Notes under the pieces: generated by a model | What the model saw: only the letters and a program-made list of their open reading frames with translations | The model's database searches: none | Told to the model about the DNA's origin: nothing | Assembly: GCA_951230915.1 (NCBI GenBank) | Contig: OX579636.1 | Span: forward strand, 40,551,912-40,615,911 | Origin: Antitrichia curtipendula | Taxonomy: Eukaryota > Streptophyta > Bryopsida > Hypnales > Leucodontaceae | DNA: 64,000 bases | Direction: 5' to 3' | Program-made: the position numbers and the translations under genes | In this document: piece after piece, positions 47,158-59,598 of the stretch | Layout of the letters: every line of letters starts with the position of its first letter | Numbering within the stretch: the stretch's first letter is position 1

Positions 47158-48140
47158 ACCCTCACCGCCCAAGGCCTAATAACCATGTCAAAAAACAACC
47201 TTGCTTTTCAAGTGTTATAAGTCTGAATGTAAGTAAGGTATGAAAATCTCAACCATAGAATCTTGTAGTGTGCATGTTGTAGATGGTGTCAATCAAATTT
47301 GGGGTCATTTGACAGTATAGATTGAGAGATTATAATGTTCTAGTGTTGAAAAAAGATGCTGAAATCAACATTAAAACACATTTGGAGGTGAAATTCGATT
47401 TCTAATCCTACTAAAATGAAAAAAATTTAAACTGCAAAGGGATTCCAAACCACAAGACAAACACTTTGATGGAAAAAAGAAATCATTCAATTGACTCATT
47501 GTGTTTGCAAAACTGATTTGAAATGTCAAAAAATAGTGAAAAAAGTAGCAAAAAAACACATCTATGGCTGAACCGACCTCTACTAAAATGCTTCTCAGTC
47601 AATCATAAATTGTTGGATTGATATGAAAGTTTTACTACAAGAGCTAGACTAGTATGCACAACTTTTCCAACAAAAACTATTGAAAACAAACCTTGTTTGA
47701 AGAAGTTATAAGCCATCAAAATTCAATAATTATAATGCAAAAATGTATGGATTTTGAACTTCGAATTGCTCCCAAGTATTCAAAACAACTTGGATTGACA
47801 TGAAAATTTTACCACAATAAGTAGGCATTATGGGGAACAAAATCCAACATTTTTTTATTGAAAAATAACATTTGATGAAAAATATACAAGCACCCGAAGT
47901 TGCAGCCATCTCAATGCAGTGTGGTGAACTCAAATTGAACCTACCAACTTTGAATGTCTTTCAAAAACTTCAATACATCTTGTATAGATTTGAAAATAAT
48001 ACCACAAAAAATAGAATAGTATGCTCAACATTCCCAACAAGTTTGATTGAAATTCGACATCAGATGCAAATGTTACAACACTTTCAAATTGATTACTAGC
48101 TTGTGTGAGGACACTTTTGGTCCCCTTGGGTGGTGAGGGG
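47158..48140. mobile_element. TTAA-flanked element with CCCTCACC ends, 983 bp
   Basis: TTAA at 47154-47157 and 48141-48144. Ends ACCCTCACCGCCCAAGG and the complement of CCTTGGGTGGTGAGGGG form a 17-bp inverted repeat with two mismatches. The terminal sequence differs from the CCCCTAAAG type, so this is a second subgroup. The matching spot in the duplicate (59918-59921, TCAA) has no insert. Confidence 0.88.
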
Positions 48141-48877
48141 TTAAATTACCTTTCACGTCCGTGCATCCACAAAGTGGATGCACCTTGGTCAACCCTACTT
48201 GTAATTTTCTAATTGCAAGCTTTAAGTGTCAAAATTGCACACTTCAAGTGTCAAAATCCATATTACACCATATTGTGTATTTTTCATTTGAAGTTCTTTT
48301 ATCTTAAAATGTCTCCTACATCTATATAGTAAAATTATGCTTTTCATTCTAACCTTCATTTGTGATAAAAATCCCAAATTATTTTAATATATATATTATA
48401 ATTGATATGACTTTATTTAAACCTTTTATGGAAAAAACTAAAATTATTTGATTTTTCCATCCAATTTAAAATATAAAAACACTTACTTCTCAAAAAATAC
48501 AATTGTGCACACGTGAAATATATCAAGGTTCTCTCATACAAGATATATAATAGGATGAATTTAGCTTGGTAGTGAAAGTTGACTTGAAAATCTTTGCTGA
48601 GGGTGTTTTGGTATCAAAATTAAAACAACTAATTGAGAAATGTTCACACTAATCTCCATTGTTACTTGTACCTCCTCAAAGAATTTCAAACTAAGTGGAT
48701 TATTGTTGTTGTATTTAACAATTTAGTTTCACTTCCATCCACAAAAATGATAACTATAATAAAAAAATTCATGAAATAAAGTGAAAATTTCCATAATGAT
48801 TGACGATTTGTAGTGTCTCTTAATAAAAATCTAAGATTGATATATGAACTCAACTGAAAAATAAAAATTTAGCTTAA

Positions 48878-49791
48878 CCCCTAAAGGCCCGTTTGTCCCC
48901 TCGAGGGACAATTTGGATCCGGGTAGGTTCCTGTGACCTCAATTTGTAGAGAATCTTTTTGGGATTTTTTGAGGTTGTGCGGTTCTGCGAGAGCTTTGTG
49001 GATATGTAATTTTTATTTCAAATGGTGCATAGGAGAAAAAGTTATGCCAGAAATAGAGTTTGGCGGGCAACACAAAAAAATCACAAAGAGTCAAAATAAA
49101 TTTAAAAAATATTTTTTCCAAAATCTATGTCTTTTTGTGTACATTTGAAGCTTTGATTCATTCTATTTGGACTAATAATGAAAAAGTTATGGACGATCTT
49201 AGTTTTTCGGGCAATCTAAGCATCTTTTTGAAAAAATAACTTTTAGGATTCATTTTTGAATGCAGTTTTTACAATTTTCAGAAAACAATTGTTAGACAAG
49301 GTTGAATTTGCTTGCTAGAACAATCTCACCATTGGGATTATGGTAGTTCAATTTTGTCTTAGAGCTATTAACAATTTAGTTATTCCTTCAATCTTAAACC
49401 TCCTTCTACTTAACAAATTTTTAATGAGTGAAAATTTAGTGTTTTTTTCTTGAATTTTTTTCTTAGATTCTCAACTAAAGTATTCATCATATAGACTTAG
49501 AAAATCAAAATCAGCAATACAAAAAATTTAAGTTAAATAGGTTCAAAGCCCAAAAATCTAGTCAAGCTAGGTGCAAAAAAACTTGCTTTCTTCACTTTGA
49601 ATGCAAATATCTAGCAATCTATTTGGTCAAAGTTTCTGAAATTTCTTGCATACATTTTCATACTAGTCTAGTATAAGTTTCTACGGTTAGATATGCAAAA
49701 AAAAACAAATTTTATAGTTTTTTGCTCTTTGCAATAGAAGTGACAGTTTTGAGTGTGTTTTGATGGAGAAAAGACCTCGAGGCTTTAGGGG
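48878..49791 (-). mobile_element. TTAA-flanked element, 914 bp, with empty site in the duplicate
   Basis: TTAA at 48874-48877 and 49792-49795. Ends are CCCCTAAAGGCCCGTTTG and the complement of CTCGAGGCTTTAGGGG. The duplicate reads TTTAGCTTAAAGATGATGTT at 60747-60766, with one TTAA and no insert, against TTTAGC-TTAA-[element]-TTAA-ACATGATGTT here. Two AAAAGTTATG motifs lie in the left half. Confidence 0.93.
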
Positions 49792-50854
49792 TTAAACATG
49801 ATGTTTGACTATTTTGCAATAGATGTACGTAGTCCTTTTGGGTTAAGCTTACATAGGCAGCATCTCAAGTTCCATTGCATCCTTCTCTTCAAACTCATCT
49901 ACTATCTACGTTCAACCTAGATTTGTAGGCTCATGTATTGCACATATGAACTACGGAATGCAATTGGGAGATGAACTTTAATGGATACTAGAATGGATAT
50001 GATCATTTTAATCCATTCAAAATAAAAGTGCACATCTTTGGTTTAATCCCATGCAGCACATGACATGGGAAGTGGGTAATGTCTTAACTCCTAATTTACT
50101 TTGATAATAGTGTTTTGAGGCCCAAAACTAGATCAAAACACTCGCACCTAAAGTGAAGCTAAAATCTTTATTTTTCTTATACTATCTAACAAATCCAACC
50201 ACATGATCCTTCGGTTAATATGTTCGAGTACATCCTGCCCAAATTTTAGAGTGAAAATCACCTCCAATAATATGGTCAATGTGCCTAAGCGTCCCAAAGT
50301 ATATTCTTTTAGCCCTTTCCAAAGATGAAGTTTTGTCATTCAATATTTTTAGAAAAGACGCAAAAGTCCCAAAACTTTTGCAATTTTGTCAAAATGTGGA
50401 AAAATGGGTTGGAACTACATGAAAACAAATTGCCCAAAAACTTTGATTTGCATCTTTCAAAAAGTATCAAGGTACTAGATGAAAGAAAAAATCTAAATTG
50501 CTAAAATCTTTTACAAGAAATTGAGAATGGTTAATCTCATCAATAAGAGTCCATTTGAGTAAGCAATATCTATCCCATGTTTTTGTTCATATTTAGAAAT
50601 TTAGAAATTTGAGTTCAAAAAATGAATTATATGGGTTTTTTTACCTTCATTCCTAGCAAAATAAAATTCTTTATAACATTCACCTCATTGTTCAAAATTG
50701 AATGGCTTATAACAACTATTTTTGAATAGATATCAATTTGTATAAAAGAAATGAAATCAATAAATATATTTTTAGAAACTATTTTTAATTGCCTACTTTG
50801 ACATTGATATCCAAAAAACATACAACTCTTGCAATATTTATTGGAATGACATGA

Positions 50855-51582
50855 AACAAAGATTCCCATGTAAACGAGCATCATTAGCATCCAACCCAAA
50901 AAATTTATGCAAAAATTTCAAATTATGAAGCCAATAGTGATTGCTTGAGTTCTCACAAAATTTGTAGTGGGCTCCTTATTTAATTAGGGATTAAACCTCT
51001 CTTGATATTATACTTTATGCCCACAAGAATATAATCTTCAAAATATTTATGTGGTGTAAGGAAATATTGAGGATGTTAACCTTTGAGCTTGTGCTCCAAT
51101 GTCCCTATTCTAAATGATGAACAAAATAATTTTATAGACCACTTTATTCTAATGCATTCACAAGGGTAATATTTATGGCTTCTTTTTTCAAAACATTGTA
51201 GTTTGCACTTCCCAAGATTATGGTTGAATCTTTTTACTGCAACCTTCTTCTACGACCAGTTTGATGAAATCAAGATAAATAATATATTAATGCAAGAATA
51301 TAAGGAAAAATGATCAAAATTTCAGAAAAAGATTTAGGCACTAAAGTTTTTAGACCATGATGGAGGATGGTTTAGCCTATATTTAGTTAATATTGGACTC
51401 TTTATAGAATTATGATAAATTTTTGTAATAGAGAGTGTATTGGTAGAGCCAACACTTGTTAAAAAATTTGTTTTGTTTTAAGTTGTTTTTTTGACCAAAA
51501 ATGATGATTTTGACCTAAATATATTTAAACTCAAAAGTGTAAATTTAGACTTTCATTATGGCCTAATAATCTACATTTGGAC
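50855..51582. other. Intergenic, no gene seen
   Basis: AT-rich sequence between the segmental duplication and the next element. No ORF or repeat supported. Confidence 0.35.
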
Positions 51583-51586
51583 TATG

Positions 51587-52322
51587 GGGTGAATGCAAGA
51601 AAGACTAGTACTATTTTTTGTCACACTTGACGTGTTGGACTTGTTATCAGCTATAACTTTTGAAGAATGAATCCAATTAACTTGAAATTTTTTTTGGAGA
51701 TGGCTAACCTGATCTTGTTTAGCTCCCTTATTTTTCAAAAATATTTAAAAATCATTTTATATTTAAATTTCAATTTAGCTAATTTGTCACACTTTGCAGT
51801 TTAGGGGTTTTTAGTACTGGGGAGAATCCAAAATTAATGATCTAGATCTGAAATTTCTATGGTCTATTCCCATAGTAGTAAGTCATGTATCTACAAAAGG
51901 AAATTTAAAAATATTTGATTTTATGCCCTCCACATACGTGCAAACAGGGCTCCCTTGCGCGCGCAGTTCTGAACATTCAAAATTTTTTCAAGATCATTTT
52001 TTTGGTGAAATGTCTTTCCTATAAAGTTCTCCCACATGGACAATTTTTAGTTTCCTTAAAAATTGTTTTTCCTATTTTTTACAAATTAAAATGTGAAAGT
52101 ACCTATTTTCATGAGATTTTGCAGTTTTTCAGTTCTCCTACTTAGAGAATTTTTCTATGCTATTCCTTCCTAGGGTAACTTCTTCTTAAAGGTGTATACA
52201 TTGAACATATTTTTCAGATTTAAATTTTTTTTTTTTTTTATTAAATATACAGTACTCCCAAAAAAAATATGAGTACTGTGGAAAACGCTACGCAAAGTGG
52301 ACGGTCTTTCTTGCATTCACCC
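51587..52322 (-). mobile_element. TATG-flanked element with GGGTG..GCAAGAAAGAC ends
   Basis: 736 bp between TATG at 51583-51586 and 52323-52326. Ends GGGTGAATGCAAGAAAGAC and the complement of GTCTTTCTTGCATTCACCC are a perfect 19-bp inverted repeat. It is the best-preserved member of the group and lies in reverse orientation to 38409-39136. Confidence 0.9.
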
Positions 52323-52326
52323 TATG

Positions 52327-53328
52327 TATTTCATATTTTCATCACTGTTTCTTCAAGTTTTAATTTTCAACACTTTTGAATCATCTTCCATATTTAATTG
52401 TTAGCCAATAGATGTAGTTTTAGTTTTTGAGTATAAATTTGTTCAATAAGTATCAAATTTTTTCCTTGCTTTAGTTATAATATTTCCTTTTCTATGAACA
52501 AAACCTCAATTGTGATGGGAATATTTATCCTCACAAGAATTTATTCTTACCAGAAGGTTGTGTTTTTTAATGCCCATTATCGTAATCCTTGGTACAAATA
52601 CACTTTTGGACTTTGATATCAATAGTGTATATTATTCTCACATATTGTTGAAGCGATAAAGTAAGTGCTTTCACATATTCATTCTTGTGTTGCACACCAA
52701 CAAAAAAGGATATCACTAGAAGTAAAAAAGAACCAAAATAGATGAAAAGAAAAACGTGTAAACCTCTATAAAATCTTGAAGAGAAAAAACTGGCTCAAAA
52801 ATCTCAAGATGAAATTTTTATTAATCCATGTGTATTCCAAAATCCATATTCTAGATGGCAAATATTGTGCTTCAAGGGAGTGATTTGTCTTAATAGTATT
52901 TCATTCATCCATAGTAATACTTTAGAATATTCTAACTGACCATCTTTTATGAGATCAATTTCATGTAAATATTATGATATATAAAACATTTCATGCAAAA
53001 GTGTGTAAATATTTAAAAACAAATTAGACATTAAAGGATTAATGTTATGCAAGATTATGGAAGGCTCATCTATACAAGCAATTGAGGGTACACCAAAAAT
53101 TAAGAGATTGGTGGGAGACTTAGAGGTAAGTACACTATTATGGACCTATAACCAATTGCATTCTCTATCCATAAAAGTCCATTGTTTGGGTCCCATTGTA
53201 TGTGTAGAGGGGCATGCATGTGGGTGAGGGTGCATAATGGATGTATTTACTTTACCAAAGCACTAATGAAGAGTTTTTGATATACCATCCATGTAGAGGT
53301 ACCATCGAGGGAAAATACTCATTCATCG
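52327..53328. other. Intergenic, no gene seen
   Basis: AT-rich with no recognised gene or repeat. The 61-codon ORF at 53042 has no domain. Confidence 0.35.
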
Positions 53329-53330
53329 TA

Positions 53331-54077
53331 CGGTGTTGACAAGAAATACTAGTCCTTAATCATGTCACACATAACATGACAGAGTTATCACCTACTATAT
53401 CTTTTGAAGCATGAATTGGATGAACTTGAATTTTTTTATTGGAGATGGATGTCTCCATTTCAATCATATCCCTTCTTTTTCAAAAATAACAAAAAAAAAC
53501 TTTTTATATTTAAAAGTCTATTTTGCTAATTTGTCACATTTTTCAAGTTTTAGGGGGTTTGAATACTTTTATGTACCCAAAACTAATGATCTAAAGCTAA
53601 GTTAATAAGGAATCTTCCCCTAGTAGGTGGACATGTTCCTACCAAGATAAGTTTGAAAATAGATTATTTAATATCCTCTACGTTGGTGCAAATAGGACTA
53701 TTTAGCATTTGCATTTTTGAACATTGAAGATGGTTTCAAGCTCATGCTTTTGCTAAAATCTCTTTACCAAGTCAAATCCTCATAGATAGCCAATTTTTAG
53801 TTTCTTTGTAAATTTTTTTCCTATTTTTTACAAATTCAAGCATTGAAATATCTATTATGTTAAGATTTTGCACTTTCTTAGGTTTTCTAGTAAGAGAATT
53901 TTTCTATGTTTTTCCTTTTTGGAATACCATGTAGTCTTAAAAGTGATACAATGGCCAAATTTATTTTAATTTTAACAAATATATTTTTCTAGTTTTACCA
54001 ATTTCCCAAAGAAAAACACAAAAAAACCCAATTGAAAGTGGTGCTAAATGAACTAGTCATTCTTGCAACTACATCCC
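53331..54077 (-). mobile_element. Worn copy of the GGGTG..GCAAGAAAGAC element
   Basis: Left end GGTGTTGACAAGAAATAC and right end GTCATTCTTGCAACTACATC are decayed versions of the termini at 51587. The interior follows that copy in order (AAGCATGAATTGGATGAACT, TTTGCTAATTTGTCACA, AATTTTTCTATG). No clean target duplication remains. Confidence 0.7.
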
Positions 54078-54079
54078 AA

Positions 54080-56160
54080 ACTAAGCTTGCATTCATTGAA
54101 TCATCCACTTAGAGTGTTCAACTTTGCTAGTATACGTACTCACACCAAAAAGGATAACATAAAACTTATGAAATTATAATTTCAAGCTCAAATGAAGTGG
54201 TCATTGTATCCATTTATAGCGTAATTATAAATGAGATTGATACAAACAAGAAGGTAAGTTTCCTCTTTAGAACTATTTTGTACCTAATAAAGTGAATTTG
54301 AAGCTCAAAACTAGATTTTGTGGTCATCAATGAAGACCTCATATATTAACCAAATGGTTTTCTAACAAAAAAAATTCACTACCTATAGATGTATTCAAAG
54401 TGTGTTATCACTAAATTAGCACATGGATTGTAGAATTTTTTTAAAGCTTTAACTAAGTAATTAGAAGCCCTTTAGGTTGAATAGACTAGTTGTGTTTTAT
54501 TGAATTTTTTTTCTATTTCCTAAAAATATAAACATAAAATAGATGGAAAGAAAAATCCATATACTTAGTAGTTTTAAGATGGAGTTGGAATATGCTTATT
54601 ATATCTACAATGAGATGATTCTAGCCGACAAACTCAAAGTATACATCATTCTTAAAGAAAAGTTGTACAAATTGAGTTAAAAAATAAATCTAGCTTTCTA
54701 TTTTCTAGGATGATGATTTTATTGCTTGCAAAATAAAATGCATAATAACTTTCATAACACTTTTCCAAGTAGACTAAAATCCAAGCCAATTTCTATATAG
54801 AAAAAATATAAGTTCTTGAAAAAGTAAATTCCAAAATTTTTAAATAATTTTTAGGTGTCTTTCACCAAATGATTCAAGTATTTAAGGTGGTATAACTTTT
54901 GCTTGTGGATACCAGTTAAAATGAAAATAACACTTCCAAAAAGATTTTTTTGTTTTTTTTGTCTAAAATTCTTTATCTAGAAATCCAACCAAATAGTGAG
55001 ATCATAGGAATCTTCTTGAGTTTTCATTTGTTCTATAAGGGCACAATGATCCTTTGGAGTTTAAATTTAACCTCTTGGAGGTTAGAAGTTGCACCAATCA
55101 AATTTTAAACTTCAAAACAATTGTATGTTGGAAGGAAGTAGTAAGAGATAATATTTCTAGCTCAACTAAAGCAATCATATTAAGGGGGGAAATCTTCATC
55201 AAAATCAAATGTCACACATAACACAACGCATGGAATATTACTTAGCAATTATTGTTTTGCACTTGTGGGGATCTAATATTCAAAATATTAATATTATAAA
55301 AAAATATTATACAAGACACTAAATCCCTTAAGGAAAGGTGACTCTAGTCCTTTTGTTCCATCTCACTCTTTGAAGGTTGCATTCTCCCTTTTGGATAAAA
55401 GAACTTCCTAATGTGGGAAGAAATGTTTTGCCTCACAAGGATTATATTTTGAATTCTTCATGAATTCACAAGATAATAATTTAAACCCCACCTTTTCACA
55501 ATCTTTTTTTATGTGACTTTAATGAATTCTAAAGAAGGTTTAATGTTGTTGCAAATCCTCAGAGATGGAAGAAGATTATAATATTGTATAATAGAAGTCG
55601 TGACAATTTTTGTAAGGGATATGGAGAATGCATTGTTGTAAATATGAGTTTAACCTTCCATACTACATTTTTGAGTCCTATTACTAAGGGGGGAGAATTA
55701 AAGTCCCTTTCAACATTGGAGTCACCGCACGATTTCATTGGGGGGAATATGTGAAATAGTGTGATGTTTGAGGGTTAGTGCAAGTTGGAATTGGTAATAT
55801 TTCCATCTGCACTAACTCAAAATAGTGGGGACTTTGGTAAATTAGTGTCACGCACACCATTAATAGGACAAATCAATGTAAAAGGTGTCCACAAATGCAA
55901 TAATTTGAGAGAACCATTGTTGCCAGTATTACAATGCCTATAGGAATTGGAGCGCCATGCCTGTTGCAAAACGTGATAAAACGGTGCTTCCATCTCCATT
56001 ACGCCGTTGGATGCTTGTCCTCCCCAAATGCTCCCAAAAGCACCTTCGATAACTTAGAGCAGCCCCACAGCTACACGGGGAAGCAACAATCTGTAAAGGT
56101 TCTGTGCCATGATTGATCTTTGGGTCTGTTCTTACTCCATTGACTCCATAGCGTGCCTGG
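54080..56160. other. Intergenic, no gene seen
   Basis: AT-rich to about 55.7 kb, then more balanced DNA near 55.85-56.15 kb. Two 60-codon ORFs overlap there on opposite strands, without domains. Confidence 0.35.
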
Positions 56161-56166
56161 TGGAGG

Positions 56167-56310
56167 TTCCAGGTGCATTTGTGGTGGAGATGGTGAACTG
56201 TATTTATTCCTCATTTCGTTGCAAATGTAGCATTGAAATGGGGAGGCATTGGTGGTCATTATGTTGATTGGTTTGAGGGATCAATGCAAGCACTCCGTCT
56301 TATTGAAAAC
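56167..56310 (+). pseudogene. Fragment of IND1 (intron 6 into exon 7)
   Basis: On the plus strand this matches the minus strand of IND1 from about 832 down to 690: GGTGCATTTGTGGTGGAGAT, CATTTCGTTGCAA, TGTAGCATTGAAATGGG, ATGTTGATTGGTT and, across the splice acceptor, GTCTTATTGAAAAC. Because it includes intron sequence it arose by DNA copying, not from mRNA. It ends abruptly where the BTB-derived sequence begins. Confidence 0.8.
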
Positions 56311-57310
56311 AGTATCGGTGTTTTCTATGTTCTATTGTTAGTAGTGCACATATGGTGTAGTAAGAGTTCTATTTTAGTTTGGCCAAGGAAATGATGTTGC
56401 AACTTCTCCAGGTGCTTGAAACTCATGACTGTCTCCAATTCTTGTTGCTGGAGGATACAGCGAGGCATGCCTTCCTCAAACATTTACATGATCCCAAAAG
56501 TTCTTGATAGACAAGGCCGACGCATCGATAGAAGCACTTGAGAAGAAATGCTCGGACATGTTGGCAGAAGGTACATCACCTTCCAAGCACAAAGGGTCAC
56601 AGTCAAAACACACCGGAGTGTGTTGGCCATGGCGTCGCCTGTATATGGAGATGAAGCTCCCCTCCGGCGTGAGCTTGCCTGACATGGCTATCTCGAGAGA
56701 GTTTGCAACTGTTTGTGGTTTTGCTTTACATCAAAAAATGAGAAAACAAGAGCCATGCCAGAGTTCAAGGCTGCTGTGGACAAGCACTTCACTGCCTTGT
56801 GTGACGCTACCCACAAGTTCCAGGTGGGGTGTAGATTGAATGCGGTTCTAAACAATGGTCTACCGAGGCATTTGACCCCCGCGAATTGTTGGGATTTCTA
56901 CCACAAGGGCAAGCAAGGATTTGACGTGGCTATGTGGACATGCTTTTTTGAGGTTATGTTGTGAAGAACTGCGAGAAGGGTATGAAGTCAGCAACTACTG
57001 TACTGTACTGCAGATGCACCGCAATCCCAGAGTGGTGCAGCACTGCATAACCGAGGCTATGTGCAAAGGCAAATTCTGTCGGTAGAATACAACACCACAG
57101 TGCAAAAAACCCGAATGCTCAGACTCACGACCACTCTATTTGAACTGATATTTGAATCATGAATCCACTTGAGGATAGCTGCCCCAATTTCTGCAATCAG
57201 TAAACTAATAAACTCTTAGAGAAACATAAAAACGAATCATATTTACACGATACAAGTCTGGTGTTTTGTTTGTTGTTTTTGATGTTATACATGTGAGACG
57301 TTCTTGGTCC
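56311..57310 (+). pseudogene. BTB/POZ pseudogene, frameshifted
   Basis: Collinear with 41480-42540 including 5' intron and 3' flank (ATCGGTGTTTTCTAT, CAACTTCTCCAGGTG, then TTCTTGATAGACAAGGCCGA). The coding part has a deletion of about 35-40 bp before the BTB core, several small indels that change frame, and a lost stretch around the hydrophobic strand. Pieces in different frames still read AVDKHFTALCDATHKFQV and RHLTPANCWDFYHKG. No intact product is possible. Confidence 0.88.
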
Positions 57311-57379
57311 TACCAAGTTGAGTTCACCAATTGAAAATTTTCTTGTTCAAATTGATTGGATCGCACAGGAGCGGGCTTA

Positions 57380-57634
57380 GTCACATAGGAAGATTTCTTG
57401 ACGTTAACCGGGGCTAATCCTTTGAGGAATAGCCCCCACTTTAGACCCCTTCTACACAGTGTTTGAAAAATCTCAGGCGTTCTTTTTTCACACTACTTTA
57501 GACCCCAAAATGGTCCACCTTGGCCGGGCTAAAGTTTATGCAAGGTTAAGCCGTGGGGTCTAAAGTGGGGCAATTTAGACCCCTCCAAAACTTTAGCCCC
57601 AGGGACTAACGCCAAAAAATCTTCCTGTGGGATC
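57380..57634. mobile_element. Hairpin-forming MITE-like element
   Basis: Left arm CACATAGGAAGATTTCTTGA, then CGTTA, then GGGGCTAA. The right arm carries TTAGCCCC, then TAACGCCAAAAAATCTTCCT, then GTGGGA. Inside, GCCCCCACTTTAGACCCC and GGGGTCTAAAGTGGGG also pair, so nearly the whole 255 bp can fold. The target duplication is not clear. Confidence 0.7.
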
Positions 57635-57639
57635 AACCT

Positions 57640-58643
57640 CGCTATGCAGTGGCGACCCTCTGAAGTACCTTGTAATTGTAGTGTCTGAGGCTTCGACTGG
57701 AAGTGAGAACGATTTAGAGTCTGCCGGGACCTACTCTAAGATAAAAAGGTAAAAAGAGGGGGAGGATAAAAAGCAAAAAGGAGGGGGGAGAGGAAAAAGG
57801 AAAAAATGAAGAATTGAGCTTTTAAAATCAATGAAAAACAAAACTTGAAAATCAATACCTTAAAGAAAAGAGTTTGACCTCTTAATTCATTCTCAATCAA
57901 GAGTGTAGAGGCTTTGCATCCTTTATTTACTTGTGTATGCAAAGTAAAAGTTGAATAAAATTAAAAATTAATACACAATGATAACATTTGTTCTAGTTTG
58001 TTTTGTATGTAACGTTGAGATATCCCCTGTTGTGCATTCACCGGTCATTTTCTTTGTACCATTGGAGAGCTTGACTTGAAGAGGGTTGTACTAAAGTCGA
58101 ATCATTGCTTTTGGATATGTGATGGATTTGTGAGCAATTTTTAAGACCATGCATTGAATAAAATTATGGAAAATGGAGTATAGGAATTTTTAATGTCATT
58201 TTTGGCATCACCAAAAAACTCTCAATGAGTAGAAATGCACCAAAGTTGTTCTGCACTTTTGATTCTTAAGGGTAAAAGTTATGGGTTTTCAACTGAATTT
58301 TATTTCTATAAATTAAAATTTAATTAAGGATAAATTATTCTAAGAATTAAAAATTAAAATAATATATAGGAAAATCATGGGAAACATTTGAACAAGTGCA
58401 CAATGGCACACAAGTTGTTTGTAAATCAAACTTTTAAAAATTACATTGATTTTAACTTTTAAAAAATTAATAACAAAAAAATCTTTATATTGAAGAAGAA
58501 GAATAGTTTTTAATTTAATTCATAAATCAATTGAATATTCTCTTAATAAATAAATAATTATTTAACATAATTTTGAAATATAAAAATTAAAAATCCTAAA
58601 TAATTTTCAATGTAGTGTGTATATTTCAATTTAATGGTACATG

Positions 58644-58700
<57 letters not shown>

Positions 58701-59270
58701 TATTAGGATATTTGCAAATTAAAATATAATATTAAATCCTTTAGCATTATTGAAGTAAGAAAATCAATAATGATAAATTGATTATAAATTCTATACAATA
58801 AATGAAATTATCTAAAATGAAGTGAAAATAAATGAAATCATATAGTGAAGTAAAGGAAATATAAAATGATTGCAAAGCAATGTTATCATTTTATTTGTAC
58901 AAAGAAAACATGTGTTCAAATAGAAACATACATAAATGAAAACCAATGCTTTGTGAAAAGCATCAATATGACAACTAAATTCTCTAAATCATCATAGTTT
59001 TACATGTATGACAAGTCTATATATTAAATGAAATACACATAAATTTTAACATGAGTGTATATAATATCTATTATATTTTTTGTTTTCCTCTTTTGTTTGC
59101 ATCTTCTATTTCAATTGAAATTGATCTCAGATATAAAAATTATAATTTCCAAGATAGTTTTCTACTTGACAATAATACTTCTATCGTATTGCAAACATTT
59201 TCCAATCAACAGGTTTGATTTAAAATGGAGGCTCATATATAGATTTTGATCTTGATACTATGCAAACTAA
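57640..59270. other. Intergenic, AT-rich, no gene seen
   Basis: It contains a (TTA)n microsatellite and otherwise AT-rich DNA with no supported ORF. Confidence 0.35.
58645..58700 (+). repeat. (TTA)n microsatellite
   Basis: About 18 uninterrupted ATT/TTA units. Confidence 0.95.
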
Positions 59271-59361
59271 GCAACTGCGAAAGAGCTAGAGTGACTTTGT
59301 ACAGACAATTCGAGAGGGAGGGAACATGTTGCAAGAATCAAAGTCACGAGGGGGAATCGAA

Positions 59362-59598
59362 GGCCATGGAAGATTGACCCTTGTATTGCCCCCATCAAAG
59401 GATAAATGTAAAAATTGCCCCCTATTTTGTGTTGCTTAAATTTTGTATTTCTTCATGCCCCCTATCTAATTTGGGGCCACTGATTGCAAATATGAATCCA
59501 GAATTTGCAAATTCTATCACCTGAGGCAAATAAAAAATTCCAACGTTTTCTGCAAGGGTAAAAGACTGGGGCAATACATGGGTCAATCCTCCCTGGCC
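59362..59598. mobile_element. Mutator-like MITE with 9-bp target duplication
   Basis: 237 bp flanked by GGAATCGAA at 59353-59361 and 59599-59607. Ends GGCCATGGAAGATTGACCC and the complement of GGGTCAATCCTCCCTGGCC pair with two mismatches; ATTGCCCC/GGGGCAAT continues the pairing. A 9-bp duplication is the Mutator mark. It landed inside one unit of the G-rich tandem repeat. Confidence 0.88.

Larger units (their letters stand above)
46960..50850. repeat. Segmental duplication, copy 1
   Basis: Outside its two TTAA insertions this interval aligns in order with 59271-61805: GCGAAAGAGCT at the left edge, the GGGGGAATCGAAGG unit, AAGTGGATGCACC, GATATATAATAGGATGAATT, TGCAATTGGGAGATGAACTT and CAACTCTTGCAATATTTATT at the right. 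It has a single G-rich unit where copy 2 has several. Confidence 0.85.
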
